DNA from: Anaerolinea sp. | GTDB lineage: Bacteria; Chloroflexota; Anaerolineae; SpSt-313 | DNA length: 34,670 nucleotides | Assembly: GCA_020725765.1 (NCBI GenBank) | Contig: DYEI01000039.1 | Location: forward strand, 1 to 34,670 | Direction: 5' to 3' | Shown: positions 16,869 to 23,090 of the stretch, piece by piece | How positions within the stretch are numbered: the stretch's first letter is position 1 | Layout: each line of letters begins with the position of its first letter | Position numbers and translations under genes: made by a program | Notes under the pieces: generated by a model | Seen by the model: only the letters and a program-made list of their open reading frames with translations | Database searches by the model: none | Told to the model about the DNA's origin: nothing

Positions 16869-16877
16869 ATTATACCA
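16869..16877 (-). promoter_or_regulatory. Extended -10 promoter
   Basis: TGGTATAAT on the leftward strand. No good -35 lies at 16-18 bp. A TTGACA is present but only 8 bp away, too close to act as its -35. Confidence 0.45.
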
Positions 16878-17049
16878 CAGCCTGTCAAGTGCTGCGCGCA
16901 CGGTCATTCTGGCCGTGGCGACGCTCCGCAGTTGTCCCAGGCGGACCGTCGACACCCCCCTACCCCAATTTCGCGGTCATACGAGCGCGATTGCCCGCCC
17001 AGTCTGCGACGCTCGTCGCTTGAGCGATTTTGACGCCCCTCCGAGTAGC

Positions 17050-17116
17050 GTGACGCCCCGGAGGAGGCAGCCGGGGCGTCACACCGGGAGGCAATCACCA
17101 CCGGAGCAGTGGTGAT
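17050..17116. repeat. Tandem perfect stem-loops 3' of the capsid gene
   Basis: Two hairpins lie 17 bp after the capsid stop. One has 8-bp arms ATCACCAC/GTGGTGAT (17094-17116). The other has 12-bp arms GTGACGCCCCGG/CCGGGGCGTCAC with a 9-nt loop (17050-17082). A further TGACGCCCC half-copy lies at about 17029. No U-run follows on either strand, so they are more likely mRNA-stabilising, protein-binding or packaging structures than simple terminators. Confidence 0.6.
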
Positions 17117-17132
17117 CATCGTAAGGAGCGCG

Positions 17133-18701
17133 TTACGAGCCCGCGCTCAGTTCGATCTCAACGATGGCAGCGGGCCGGAAGACTGCCAGCGCCCAGCGGC
17201 CTTCAGCGCGCCACCGGGTCAGGTTGCGCTCAAAGTCGGTAGCGCCGGCACTCGCGTCAAACACGTTCTCGGACCAGCTCAGGGTCACCTGCTCCCGCTC
17301 GTACTTGCGCACGGCTCTCAAGTCGAACGCCAAGCCGGTGCCCTCGGCGATCCGCGTCGACAACGTCACACGTGTCCCCCAAAGTTGGCGCCGAGCCCGG
17401 TCGACCGGCAAGGCCTGCCCGGGAGCGCCCAGCATGTACTGCCCGTCAGCGACGGTCATGAGCTCGATGGCTTCCCAGTCGTAAGGATGCAGCACAAAGA
17501 CGGCGCGGCTCGCCGGGATGCCCTGCGTCTCCAACGCCGTCAACGCCTTGCGGCAGGTGACGATGCGATCGGTGTCAAACTCCTGGATCAGGTGCCCGGA
17601 CACCTGCAGCAGCCCCTCCAGGTGGGGCGCCACACCGCTGCCGTTGAGGATTTCGTCCTCCAGGGCCAGCTCCAGCCCTTGTCGCAGGACTTCATCCAGG
17701 TAGCGCCGGAGATTGGCCACGTCGCTCAGCCACTGGCGTGGGATCGGCTCACTCAGGTGCGCGATGGTCTGCGCCTCCGCGACCACCTCGACGAGCTCGT
17801 AGGTGGAAGTCGGCTTCTTGGCCCCAAGTGCGACAGCAGTCGCGGCATGGGTCCGCTGCACCTCACGCAGGTACTTCACAGATGGCGAGGACAACCGCTC
17901 GTGCGGGATCGCCTGCAGGACGGTCTCGATGACCTCGCCGACCGCCGGGATGTACGAGGCCAAGCTCGGCACAGCCACGATCCCCGACGGCGTTAGTAAG
18001 TCCTTGCGCCCCCAGTCACGCCCAGCCATGAATGCTTGGGACCACGCGCCACCCTTGCCACGCTGGGAGGCTGCAAAGTCCAGGCCCTCCGACAGCTCCA
18101 TGATCTGGCGGCGGAGCGCCTCTTCGTCGTCAGTCTTCACCTGCTCCTTGACCTCTGTCTCCATTGCCATGTTTCCTTTCGGTTCGGGCGGCTCAACATC
18201 CGCCTCGCCGGCATGGCTCGGCAGCTGAGTGCGCCCGCTTTTGATCGCGACGGTCCGGGTGTCGATGCCGGCGCCACGCTGCACTGGGGCCACACCCCAG
18301 ACGTCCAGCTTCTTCAGGTAGCGCACGGATCGCCCGTCATGCTTCCCGTATTCCGAGTCGAGGATCTCGAACGTGTAGGACCACTCTTGTAGCGGGCCGA
18401 GCGCCTTCACGACGCGGTAGTGCTCCAGCCCGCCGGCGGTGTCGAGGAAAAACTGCCCCTCGACCACCGCCTTGCCGTCACGCTCGCGGATCACGCCCTT
18501 GCCGACCGGCAGGGAGCCGTAGTTGTGGTTCCACGCCTCGATCAGTGTCTCCTGCCCGTCGGTGAAAGCGCCCTTGAGTGTAACATCACCATCGTGGTCG
18601 ACCACGCCGAGGGTCGCAAACTCGGCGAGGAACTGGCCCGTTTCGTCGGCATCCGCCTTGAATTCCAGTGAAGCGTGGTATGTCTTGTGTTTTGGCATCA
18701 T
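17133..18701 (-). CDS. HK97 prohead protease-major capsid protein fusion
   Basis: A 522-residue protein. Residues 8-155 are an HK97-family prohead protease (S78-like) with the expected His59 (WNHNYG) and Ser108 (EWSYTF) and the conserved ending VAPVQRGAGIDTR. Residues 165-245 are a charged, Glu/Lys-rich linker resembling a scaffold or delta domain. Residues 245-522 match an HK97-fold capsid protein (PSLASYIPAVGEVIE early, the VFVLHPYDWEAIE segment later, and the terminal RAEGRWALAVFRPAAIVEIEL). The start ATG has GGAGG eight bases upstream. Inside, AAAGGA precedes ATG codons for residues 178 and 180, so a separate capsid protein of about 343 residues could also be made. No portal or terminase adjoins it. 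Confidence 0.9.
   Translation of the reverse strand: MMPKHKTYHASLEFKADADETGQFLAEFATLGVVDHDGDVTLKGAFTDGQETLIEAWNHNYGSLPVGKGVIRERDGKAVVEGQFFLDTAGGLEHYRVVKALGPLQEWSYTFEILDSEYGKHDGRSVRYLKKLDVWGVAPVQRGAGIDTRTVAIKSGRTQLPSHAGEADVEPPEPKGNMAMETEVKEQVKTDDEEALRRQIMELSEGLDFAASQRGKGGAWSQAFMAGRDWGRKDLLTPSGIVAVPSLASYIPAVGEVIETVLQAIPHERLSSPSVKYLREVQRTHAATAVALGAKKPTSTYELVEVVAEAQTIAHLSEPIPRQWLSDVANLRRYLDEVLRQGLELALEDEILNGSGVAPHLEGLLQVSGHLIQEFDTDRIVTCRKALTALETQGIPASRAVFVLHPYDWEAIELMTVADGQYMLGAPGQALPVDRARRQLWGTRVTLSTRIAEGTGLAFDLRAVRKYEREQVTLSWSENVFDASAGATDFERNLTRWRAEGRWALAVFRPAAIVEIELSAGS
18161..18178 (-). promoter_or_regulatory. Internal ribosome-binding site for free capsid protein
   Basis: On the leftward strand AAAGGA precedes in-frame ATG codons at 18170 and 18164 (spacing 3 and 9 nt) within the protease-capsid gene. 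The site falls at the protease/linker boundary, where a nested capsid start would be useful. Confidence 0.5.
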
Positions 18702-18922
18702 GAAAAAAACCTCCACGCGCGTCACATGGCCCTCGCCGCCGGGCGCAACTTACCGCATGGCTCTCGCCTTCGGCCTCGTTCACCTTTGGGCGCGGGCTGC
18801 TCGCCCTGGAGGCTCTCCTACTTACGGCGGGACTTACCGGTTGCCCGGCCTCGTCGCCGCCGCCTCGTGGGTCGCCCCACACTCTTCGGTTACCTCCAGT
18901 CTATGACAGACGGACGCCGTAG

Positions 18923-19075
18923 TCAAGTGCCGCGCCGCCAGAGGCGCAGGTCCCAGTGGGTCGCGGCCTCGGCGCTCTCGCAGGCGACGCGCCGCCGAGG
19001 CTTCCCGCTCAGGCTCTGCTCCACGACGGCCAGCGGCGCTTCTGTGGCGGGCTCGGCCTGGTCCTCGTCGTGCAC
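18923..19075 (-). CDS. Small hypothetical protein
   Basis: A possible 50-residue acidic-then-basic protein whose GTG start overlaps the TAG stop of the preceding gene, suggesting coupling. A longer form from an ATG at 19123 is possible. The C-terminus is Arg/Trp-rich (THWDLRLWRRGT). I do not recognise it, and there is no clear ribosome site. The 220 bp between it and the protease-capsid gene hold no clear gene. Confidence 0.3.
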   Translation of the reverse strand: MHDEDQAEPATEAPLAVVEQSLSGKPRRRVACESAEAATHWDLRLWRRGT

Positions 19076-19338
19076 TACATCCGCACTGTCACCGTCTGGC
19101 ACTCGTCCCCGTTCTGGTAGCATGTGATCTCCGCTCCATCGTCCGTCGAGCGCCACCGCCAGGCCAGGCGGTCGCGCAGGATGTAGGTGCAGCCGGTACG
19201 CAGCACGTATACCATCAAGTGCCCATCGGCGTCGGTCCTGAACCGGACCGGCTCATCCTCGTGCACCTCACCGGGAGGCAGGTGCGCGAAGAGCTGTCGC
19301 GCCTGCTGCGCCAGGACTTCGCTCAGGTCATCATCCAT
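19075..19338 (-). CDS. Small hypothetical protein of the element
   Basis: An 87-residue protein starting at an ATG preceded by AGAGGAAGAGGG. It has a helical, acidic N-terminus (MDDDLSEVLAQQARQLFAHL) and then a beta-rich part (VRFRTDADGHLMVYVLRTGCTYILRDRLAWRW). Its start overlaps the stop of the upstream gene by a few bases. No family recognised. The fold of the second half could be a small beta-barrel or barrel-sandwich domain, which is speculation from strand alternation. Confidence 0.65.
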   Translation of the reverse strand: MDDDLSEVLAQQARQLFAHLPPGEVHEDEPVRFRTDADGHLMVYVLRTGCTYILRDRLAWRWRSTDDGAEITCYQNGDECQTVTVRM

Positions 19339-19609
19339 CCCTCTTCCTCTTTCTGTGATCGACCGCGCCCGTCGCCAACCATCGCTCCAGACTGTCATCC
19401 AAGTCCAGCGCCGCCGCCAGCAGTCGCGCCTCGGGGCTCTGCAGCCACTCACGGGCCTCGGAGGGGCTGCCGGGGCCGTGCCAGGCCGGCCAGGGCCGCG
19501 TCTCCGCTGCATCCTTGACTGCCTGGGCCAAGATCGCGGCGGCGAGACGGCGCACCCCCGGCGAAGGCTCCTCGGCTGTGTCCTCAGAGCTCACCCGGCC
19601 GTAGGACAT
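19331..19609 (-). CDS. Small hypothetical protein of the element
   Basis: About 92 residues, helical, with repeated Trp (RPWPAWHG, EWL, RWL) and a basic tail (DHRKRKRDG). It overlaps the nuclease gene upstream and the 87-residue gene downstream, as expected in this compact operon. An earlier ATG at 19630 is also in frame; the two candidate starts lie in a short direct repeat (GGTTTGGCAT). Not recognised. Confidence 0.55.
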   Translation of the reverse strand: MSYGRVSSEDTAEEPSPGVRRLAAAILAQAVKDAAETRPWPAWHGPGSPSEAREWLQSPEARLLAAALDLDDSLERWLATGAVDHRKRKRDG

Positions 19610-19908
19610 CGCCAAACCATGCCAAACCATGCCTCGAAGTCTTGCAAGGTCATGAGTACCAGGTCACCGTCGTGGCGCTGGCCCATCTCATGGAGGATCA
19701 CCAGCGGCAGCCGGTGCTCAGGGCACCCGACACGGGCCTGGGCCAGTGCGCCCCGCAGCCATTGCGGCAGGGATCGGCGGCACTTCACTTCGACCGCCAG
19801 CCAGTCGGACACAACGTCCGGCCCAGACCGGCCACTCGGACCGGTCCGGCGGCCCTGAAGCCGGCCGGCCACGGCACGCTCGACGGCTTTCCAAACCGGT
19901 TCAGTCAT
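19591..19908 (-). CDS. PD-(D/E)xK-like small nuclease
   Basis: A 105-residue protein. The segment PDVVSDWLAVEVKCRRSLP (about 30-48) contains an acidic residue followed by E-V-K, the catalytic pattern of PD-(D/E)xK nucleases such as small Holliday-junction resolvases in phages. A Gln/Ala-rich helix (WLRGALAQARVG) and a strand (LPLVILHEMG) follow, in the usual order. It probably acts on element DNA during replication, recombination or packaging. It lies just after the iteron-like array and the replication ATPase. Family assignment rests on motif order only. Confidence 0.65.
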   Translation of the reverse strand: MTEPVWKAVERAVAGRLQGRRTGPSGRSGPDVVSDWLAVEVKCRRSLPQWLRGALAQARVGCPEHRLPLVILHEMGQRHDGDLVLMTLQDFEAWFGMVWRCPTAG

Positions 19909-19966
19909 CGCTCCCGCTCCATTCTCACTCCCTCAGAGGCAAGGCTGCCAACACGATTCCGAAAAT

Positions 19967-20047
19967 CTTGGCAGCCTTGGCAGCCTTGGCAACCTTGCCA
20001 AGGCTGCCAAGAATGTCAAGACTGCCAAGAATGCCAAGGCTGCCAAC
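19967..20047. repeat. Iteron-like nonamer array with 17-bp inverted repeat
   Basis: Nine contiguous 9-bp units with TTGGCA or its complement as core. Read leftward, the units are of the TTGGCANNC type, then switch to TGCCAAGG-type units in the opposite sense. The switch creates a perfect 17-bp inverted repeat (19976-19992 and 19995-20011) separated by 2 bp. Further isolated copies lie at 19941-19952 and 20060-20074. The array starts immediately after the stop of the replication-type ATPase. It could be the element's origin with Rep-binding iterons. On the leftward strand the big hairpin is followed by ATTTTC, so a terminator role is also possible. Confidence 0.7.
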
Positions 20048-21235
20048 TTACTCGCTATTTTGGCAGTCTTGCCCTGGGCGTTCGTCCTCGCCATCCAGGC
20101 GCCACCACCATTCATTGAAGGCGCGGCGCGACTCGACGCACAGCGTGTCCTTGACGCGCCTCAGCGTCCGCTCGGGGATGCCCTCGCGCTCGGCGGCGGC
20201 CACCACCTCGCTAGCCTTGACGGGTCCGTTGGCGAGCACCCTGCGCACAAAAGACGCGGCGCGTTCGCTTGCATTTTCCTTCGTGGGCGGCTCGGGCGCC
20301 TCGCCGAAGGTGACGCGCCCATCATCCTCGATGCCCATGCCCAGGGGCGCGGGGAAGCGGCTCAGGTTGCTCTTGAGCACCTGCAGCCGCAGCCGTGACG
20401 GGTGTGCCGGGTCCGGTGTGTCTAACGCCCACACAAGCCGCGCCGTCTGCAAGATCGCACTCGAACCGCGTAGCCTCTCAAGGTTAACCTCCTCGTTGCC
20501 GTCGAGGAGGCTGCGCTTGCGCAAGTGGTGCAACACCAAAAGCGGCTTACTTGTGTTACGGGCCAACTCGGCCAGCCACTTCGTTGATGCTAGGGCCCGG
20601 CTGTCGTTCTCGTCGGCACTGGCCCGGGCGCCAGACAGCGAATCGAGCACGATCAGCTTCACCTGCGGGTCCCGCGCCGCCTCTTCTGCCGCCTCCCGAT
20701 GCTTTCTGTTGAGGAGGCTAAAGTCCTCAAGCGGGTCAGGCAGACAGGTGCGGATGGCGGCCAGAGGCAGGCCCCATCGCGTTGCCCGGTCAACGTTGAG
20801 AGCGTGAGCGGCCTCGCTCTCAAGCCAGAGCACCGCGCCGGGCTCGCCCTCGAAGCGGCGCCCATCGGGCCAGGGCCAGCCCATCAGGTAGCAGGCTGCG
20901 ACACGCAGGGCCAGCGTGCTCTTGCCCAGGCCGGTGCGTGCTGCGAGAATGTGCAGGAAGCCGGGTGCAAGCCATCGCTCCCAGTGCCAGGTCACCGGGC
21001 CAAGGGTCGCGGCAGCCTGGGCCCAGGTTGAGAAGCCCGGTGTCTCCGCCTCGGTCGTCTCCCTGCGCCTTGCCGCCGCTGCGCGCAGCGCCTCGGCCTG
21101 GACGCGCTCCGGCGCGACCTCCCCGTTGTCCCGTGGCCAGTTATGGCCCAGTTCGCACTTATAGCCGGTCGGACCGGCCACGTCCGGCGGCCGGCCACAA
21201 ACGGGGCATACCAGGCGCGTCGTCACACTAACCAT
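20048..21235 (-). CDS. Zinc-ribbon AAA/RecA-like replication ATPase (RepA-type)
   Basis: A 395-residue protein. The N-terminus holds a zinc-binding site CPVC...C..GH (C10, C13, C27, H31). A RecA-like core has Walker A ARTGLGKST (99-107) and Walker B LIVLDS with D198, followed by LLVLHHLRK (sensor-like). A winged-helix-like tail (about 340-380, PVKASEVVAAAEREGIPERTL) completes it. This plan fits the RepA/AAA_25 helicase group of plasmids and phages, often with a primase-like zinc ribbon. It probably loads at or unwinds the element's origin, for which the adjacent nonamer array is the candidate. The ATG start has GGAGGAGG eight bases upstream. It overlaps the previous gene by 8 bp. Confidence 0.82.
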   Translation of the reverse strand: MVSVTTRLVCPVCGRPPDVAGPTGYKCELGHNWPRDNGEVAPERVQAEALRAAAARRRETTEAETPGFSTWAQAAATLGPVTWHWERWLAPGFLHILAARTGLGKSTLALRVAACYLMGWPWPDGRRFEGEPGAVLWLESEAAHALNVDRATRWGLPLAAIRTCLPDPLEDFSLLNRKHREAAEEAARDPQVKLIVLDSLSGARASADENDSRALASTKWLAELARNTSKPLLVLHHLRKRSLLDGNEEVNLERLRGSSAILQTARLVWALDTPDPAHPSRLRLQVLKSNLSRFPAPLGMGIEDDGRVTFGEAPEPPTKENASERAASFVRRVLANGPVKASEVVAAAEREGIPERTLRRVKDTLCVESRRAFNEWWWRLDGEDERPGQDCQNSE

Positions 21236-21572
21236 GATGTGGCCTCCTCCGGCGTCGCGCGATCTCCTCATCGAGGCGCCGCTTGCGCTCACGCAGCCAT
21301 TCAGCGTCAGGATCGTTGTCGAGGATGGCGAGCGCCATCGACACTCGGGTGTGTTCCAGGCGCAGGTGCTCGTCCGCCATCGTGGGCAGGTCTGCGTGGC
21401 CCCAGCGCTGCGCCCTCTCCCAGGACGTCGTCGGATTGGCGGCCAGCGACCGCGCCCACGCCACCAAGTCCGCGCCGCCCGGCCGGGCCTCAGCGGACCA
21501 GCAGGGCGGACGGTACAGCCGGTCCCGCCATTCCCGCGACCTAACTCGTTCGAAGGGAGGGGCGGACCTCAT
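21228..21572 (-). CDS. Hypothetical protein upstream of the replication ATPase
   Basis: A 114-residue, strongly charged protein. The C-terminal half is a long amphipathic helix (ADEHLRLEHTRVSMALAILD, then EWLRERKRRLDEEIARRRRR) with a basic end, suggesting coiled-coil or nucleic-acid contact. It starts in ATGA overlap with the gene before and ends inside the ATPase gene, so all three are probably translated together. It could be a helicase-loader-like accessory, from position only. Not recognised by sequence. Confidence 0.65.
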   Translation of the reverse strand: MRSAPPFERVRSREWRDRLYRPPCWSAEARPGGADLVAWARSLAANPTTSWERAQRWGHADLPTMADEHLRLEHTRVSMALAILDNDPDAEWLRERKRRLDEEIARRRRRPHHG

Positions 21573-21895
21573 AGCCGCACCCCCTCAAACAGCGTTAGCT
21601 GCCCCCATGTGGGGCTCACCTGCGGCTGTCGCTCGGGCGCGGCGCCGTCGACGGACCAGTAGGCCAGGGGCAGAAAGCGCTGTGGCCCGAAGCCGCGTTC
21701 TAGCGGCACCGAGAACGCGACAAAGGTGGCCCACGGCGTCGTGTACGTATGCCCTTCGCACTCCACTTGGAGGCACCTCACGCCCGCCGCTTCGAGCTGC
21801 TCCAACACCTCCGTGTGAAACGACCACCCCGGTGGCCGCCGCAGCATCTCGCCAGGCTTCGCTCGGCGAACGCCTACGCCGTTGCAAACGAGCAT
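21569..21895 (-). CDS. Hypothetical protein of the element
   Basis: A 108-residue protein if it starts at the ATG with AAAGGGG upstream. A longer form beginning at 22015 in ATGA overlap with the ribbon-helix-helix gene would add a low-complexity Gly/Ala-rich stretch that coincides with a candidate antisense RNA, so I prefer the short form. The core has a predicted alpha/beta pattern (EVLEQLEAAGVRCLQVECEG, then TTPWATFVAFSVPLERGFG). It ends LTLFEGVRL. No family recognised. Confidence 0.6.
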   Translation of the reverse strand: MLVCNGVGVRRAKPGEMLRRPPGWSFHTEVLEQLEAAGVRCLQVECEGHTYTTPWATFVAFSVPLERGFGPQRFLPLAYWSVDGAAPERQPQVSPTWGQLTLFEGVRL

Positions 21896-21905
21896 GACGA
21901 CCCCT

Positions 21906-21933
21906 TTGCCGCGCAAACGGATGCTGGTATAAT
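21906..21933 (+). promoter_or_regulatory. Rightward promoter inside the element
   Basis: TTGCCG, a 16-bp spacer and TATAAT with the extended form TGGTATAAT. It points against all the protein genes of the element. The same TTGCCG and TGGTA parts occur in the promoter at 22926. Confidence 0.6.
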
Positions 21934-21939
21934 GTGCGG

Positions 21940-22003
21940 CAGGGGAGTTAGGTCGGCCCCCCTGCCCTTGGCCGGTCGCCGCGCCCACGGCGCCGGCCTT
22001 TGT
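21940..22003 (+). ncRNA. Candidate antisense small RNA
   Basis: From the promoter at 21906-21933 the transcript would be about 64 nt. It ends in a strong GC hairpin (21970-21998: GGCCGG and CGCCG paired with CGGCG and CCGGCC, one bulged T, 6-nt loop) followed by TTTGT. It runs antisense to the leader or 5' part of the gene at 21569 and ends just before the stop of the ribbon-helix-helix gene. The geometry suits control of the downstream replication genes by antisense pairing, as in many plasmid copy-control circuits. Function not shown. Confidence 0.4.
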
Positions 22004-22011
22004 CCTCTCGA

Positions 22012-22197
22012 TCATCTCTCCTGCACCTCCGCGCTTTGCCTCCCGCCCTCGTGCTCGCTCTGTAACAGGCCGCGCCTTTCGAGCTCACGACGCAGCACGA
22101 GCGCCGCTTGCTCGCGCGGGTCGCGGCGCTGCCGGGCGGCCCATCGGACCAGTGCTTCCCGCTCCTCCGGTCGCAGATTGATGACCAGTCGCAGCAT
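22012..22197 (-). CDS. Ribbon-helix-helix-like small protein
   Basis: A 61-residue protein starting at ATG with GAGGAGG five bases upstream. The pattern is a short strand (LRLVINL), then RPEEREALVRWAARQRRDP, then EQAALVLRRELERRGLL. This is the strand-helix-helix plan of Arc/CopG-type DNA-binding proteins. Such proteins often repress replication or the integrase, or act as antitoxins. No toxin partner is obvious. It lies directly downstream of a strong terminator, so it needs its own promoter, which I cannot identify clearly. Confidence 0.65.
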   Translation of the reverse strand: MLRLVINLRPEEREALVRWAARQRRDPREQAALVLRRELERRGLLQSEHEGGRQSAEVQER

Positions 22198-22213
22198 CGG
22201 ACCCTCCTCAAAC

Positions 22214-22242
22214 AAAAAAGGCTGTGCCTCATCGGCACAGCC
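22214..22242 (-). terminator. Strong intrinsic terminator
   Basis: Perfect 9-bp stem GGCTGTGCC/GGCACAGCC with a 5-nt loop, followed on the leftward strand by TTTTTT. It ends transcription of the HTH gene at 22311 before the ribbon-helix-helix gene and so splits the element into separate transcription units. Confidence 0.85.
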
Positions 22243-22260
22243 ATCATAGCACACCCGCTG

Positions 22261-22298
22261 CCGAAGAAACCCGATTTTTCGAGTTTCTTCGGTTTATT
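22261..22298 (+). terminator. Intrinsic terminator on the rightward strand
   Basis: Ten-bp arms CCGAAGAAAC/GTTTCTTCGG with a further CGA/TCG inner stem around TTTT, followed by TTTATT. It would stop any rightward transcript, such as read-through from the candidate RNA at 21940, before it enters the HTH gene antisense. Confidence 0.65.
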
Positions 22299-22310
22299 CG
22301 GCAAACTCGG

Positions 22311-22904
22311 CTAGTCCATGTAACCGGCCCGTCTGGCCCAATTGCGCAGCGTGTCTACGTGGTAGCCCTCCCGATGCGCCGCCGCTTCCTGCGTCGTGCG
22401 GCCCGACTTCCATGCCTGCACCCAGCGTTCGGCAATCTCGCGCTTGTGCGCCCAGTCCTCGCGCTGCTCTAGTCTCCGCGCGCCGCCTCCACGAGTACGG
22501 TCGGAGGACTCTTGGCCTTCTGCACAGGTCGGGCCGCTCACGTCAGTGGCTCCCAGTGTCTGCCGCAGTTCCTCGATTAGCGCCTCATACAGTGGCCATT
22601 CCTCGTGTTCTTTGCCGGCTTCCCACGCGGCCTGAACTCGGCATGCGCTGGGCGAAAGCTCGAACACCCTGAAAGTAGCCCGGCACTCCAGGTCCTCGTC
22701 GTCCACATCGTCATACGGCCAGTCTCGATCGCTATTGTACCCGAGTGCACTCAGGTGTGTGACCGGACCGTCCTGCTGTTCCTTGCAGCGCACTCCCGGC
22801 GCTCTGCCCTTGATGTACCAGATTACTGTGGCCGCCGAAACGGGGACTCGTAGTTCTGTGCGCTGGCAAGTTGGCCGGCCTAGAAAGGCACATAATTCGC
22901 ACAT
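22311..22904 (-). CDS. HTH protein, possible regulator or small-terminase-like
   Basis: A 197-residue protein. An N-terminal segment contains Cys residues and an ATVIWYIKGRAPG stretch, and the middle is acidic (DDVDDEDLE). The C-terminal 48 residues form a clear helix-turn-helix (ERWVQAWKSGRTTQEAAAHREGYHVDTLRNWARRAG). I take the ATG at 22904 because upstream codons run through a perfect dyad and lack protein character. It could be a repressor controlling the divergent rightward promoter next to it. A packaging-redirecting small terminase, as in phage satellites, is conceivable because of the HTH type. That is conjecture. Confidence 0.6.
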   Translation of the reverse strand: MCELCAFLGRPTCQRTELRVPVSAATVIWYIKGRAPGVRCKEQQDGPVTHLSALGYNSDRDWPYDDVDDEDLECRATFRVFELSPSACRVQAAWEAGKEHEEWPLYEALIEELRQTLGATDVSGPTCAEGQESSDRTRGGGARRLEQREDWAHKREIAERWVQAWKSGRTTQEAAAHREGYHVDTLRNWARRAGYMD

Positions 22905-22909
22905 ACCAG

Positions 22910-22943
22910 AAGACCGCCTCCCTTCTTGCCGACAGGCGGTCTT
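22910..22943. promoter_or_regulatory. 34-bp dyad operator candidate
   Basis: Perfect 9-bp arms AAGACCGCC/GGCGGTCTT enclose 16 bp. The dyad covers the -35 and part of the spacer of the rightward promoter at 22926-22954 and lies six bases upstream of the start of the leftward HTH gene. It is a natural place for a dimeric repressor to act on both directions. As leftward RNA it would also sequester the GGGAGG near the HTH gene start. Confidence 0.55.
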
Positions 22944-22954
22944 TGTGGTACGAT
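22926..22954 (+). promoter_or_regulatory. Rightward promoter overlapping the dyad
   Basis: TTGCCG, a 17-bp spacer and TACGAT, with extended TGTGGTACGAT. It shares TTGCCG and TGGTA with the promoter at 21906. Confidence 0.5.
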
Positions 22955-22960
22955 GGTGTT

Positions 22961-23020
22961 GTCGGACCGCCTGCCCCGGTTCGACCGTGGCCCCAGGTGC
23001 TCGCACACCGTGGGGCTTTT
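22961..23020 (+). ncRNA. Candidate small RNA divergent from the HTH gene
   Basis: About 60 nt from the promoter at 22926. It ends with a hairpin (22990-23016: GCCCC and GGTG paired with CACC and GGGGC around a 6-nt loop, small asymmetric bulge) followed by TTTT. No ORF with a ribosome site is contained. It lies in the 190-bp gap between the integrase-side genes and the HTH gene. It may be a regulatory RNA or the leader of a rightward early transcript. Confidence 0.35.
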
Positions 23021-23064
23021 CCTTCGAGAAGTCTACTACTTTCGCCGCCCATTGCAAGTGCCTC

Positions 23065-23088
23065 GGGGGCGGGTGCCAGCCCGCCCCC
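23065..23088. repeat. GC stem-loop after the integrase operon
   Basis: Perfect arms GGGGGCGGG/CCCGCCCCC with a 6-nt loop, 7 bp after the stop of the 68-residue gene. No U-run. It is probably a transcript 3' end or barrier structure for the integrase-side genes. Confidence 0.55.
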
Positions 23089-23090
23089 TG

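Noticed and set aside
16883-16888. TTGACA as -35 of the left-end promoter
   Set aside because: It is only 8 bp from the TATAAT, too close for one polymerase.
18586-18882. A leftward ORF overlapping the start of the protease-capsid gene
   Set aside because: It uses another frame across a well-supported coding start; composition is low-complexity Arg/Gly, without a ribosome site.
19933-20115. A leftward ORF of about 60 residues that reads the nonamer array as a repeated tripeptide
   Set aside because: It overlaps the end of the ATPase gene, has no ribosome site, and the repeat simply keeps frame because 9 is a multiple of 3.
22243-22248. TATGAT on the leftward strand as promoter of the ribbon-helix-helix gene
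   Set aside because: The start point would fall inside the adjacent terminator stem, and there is no -35.
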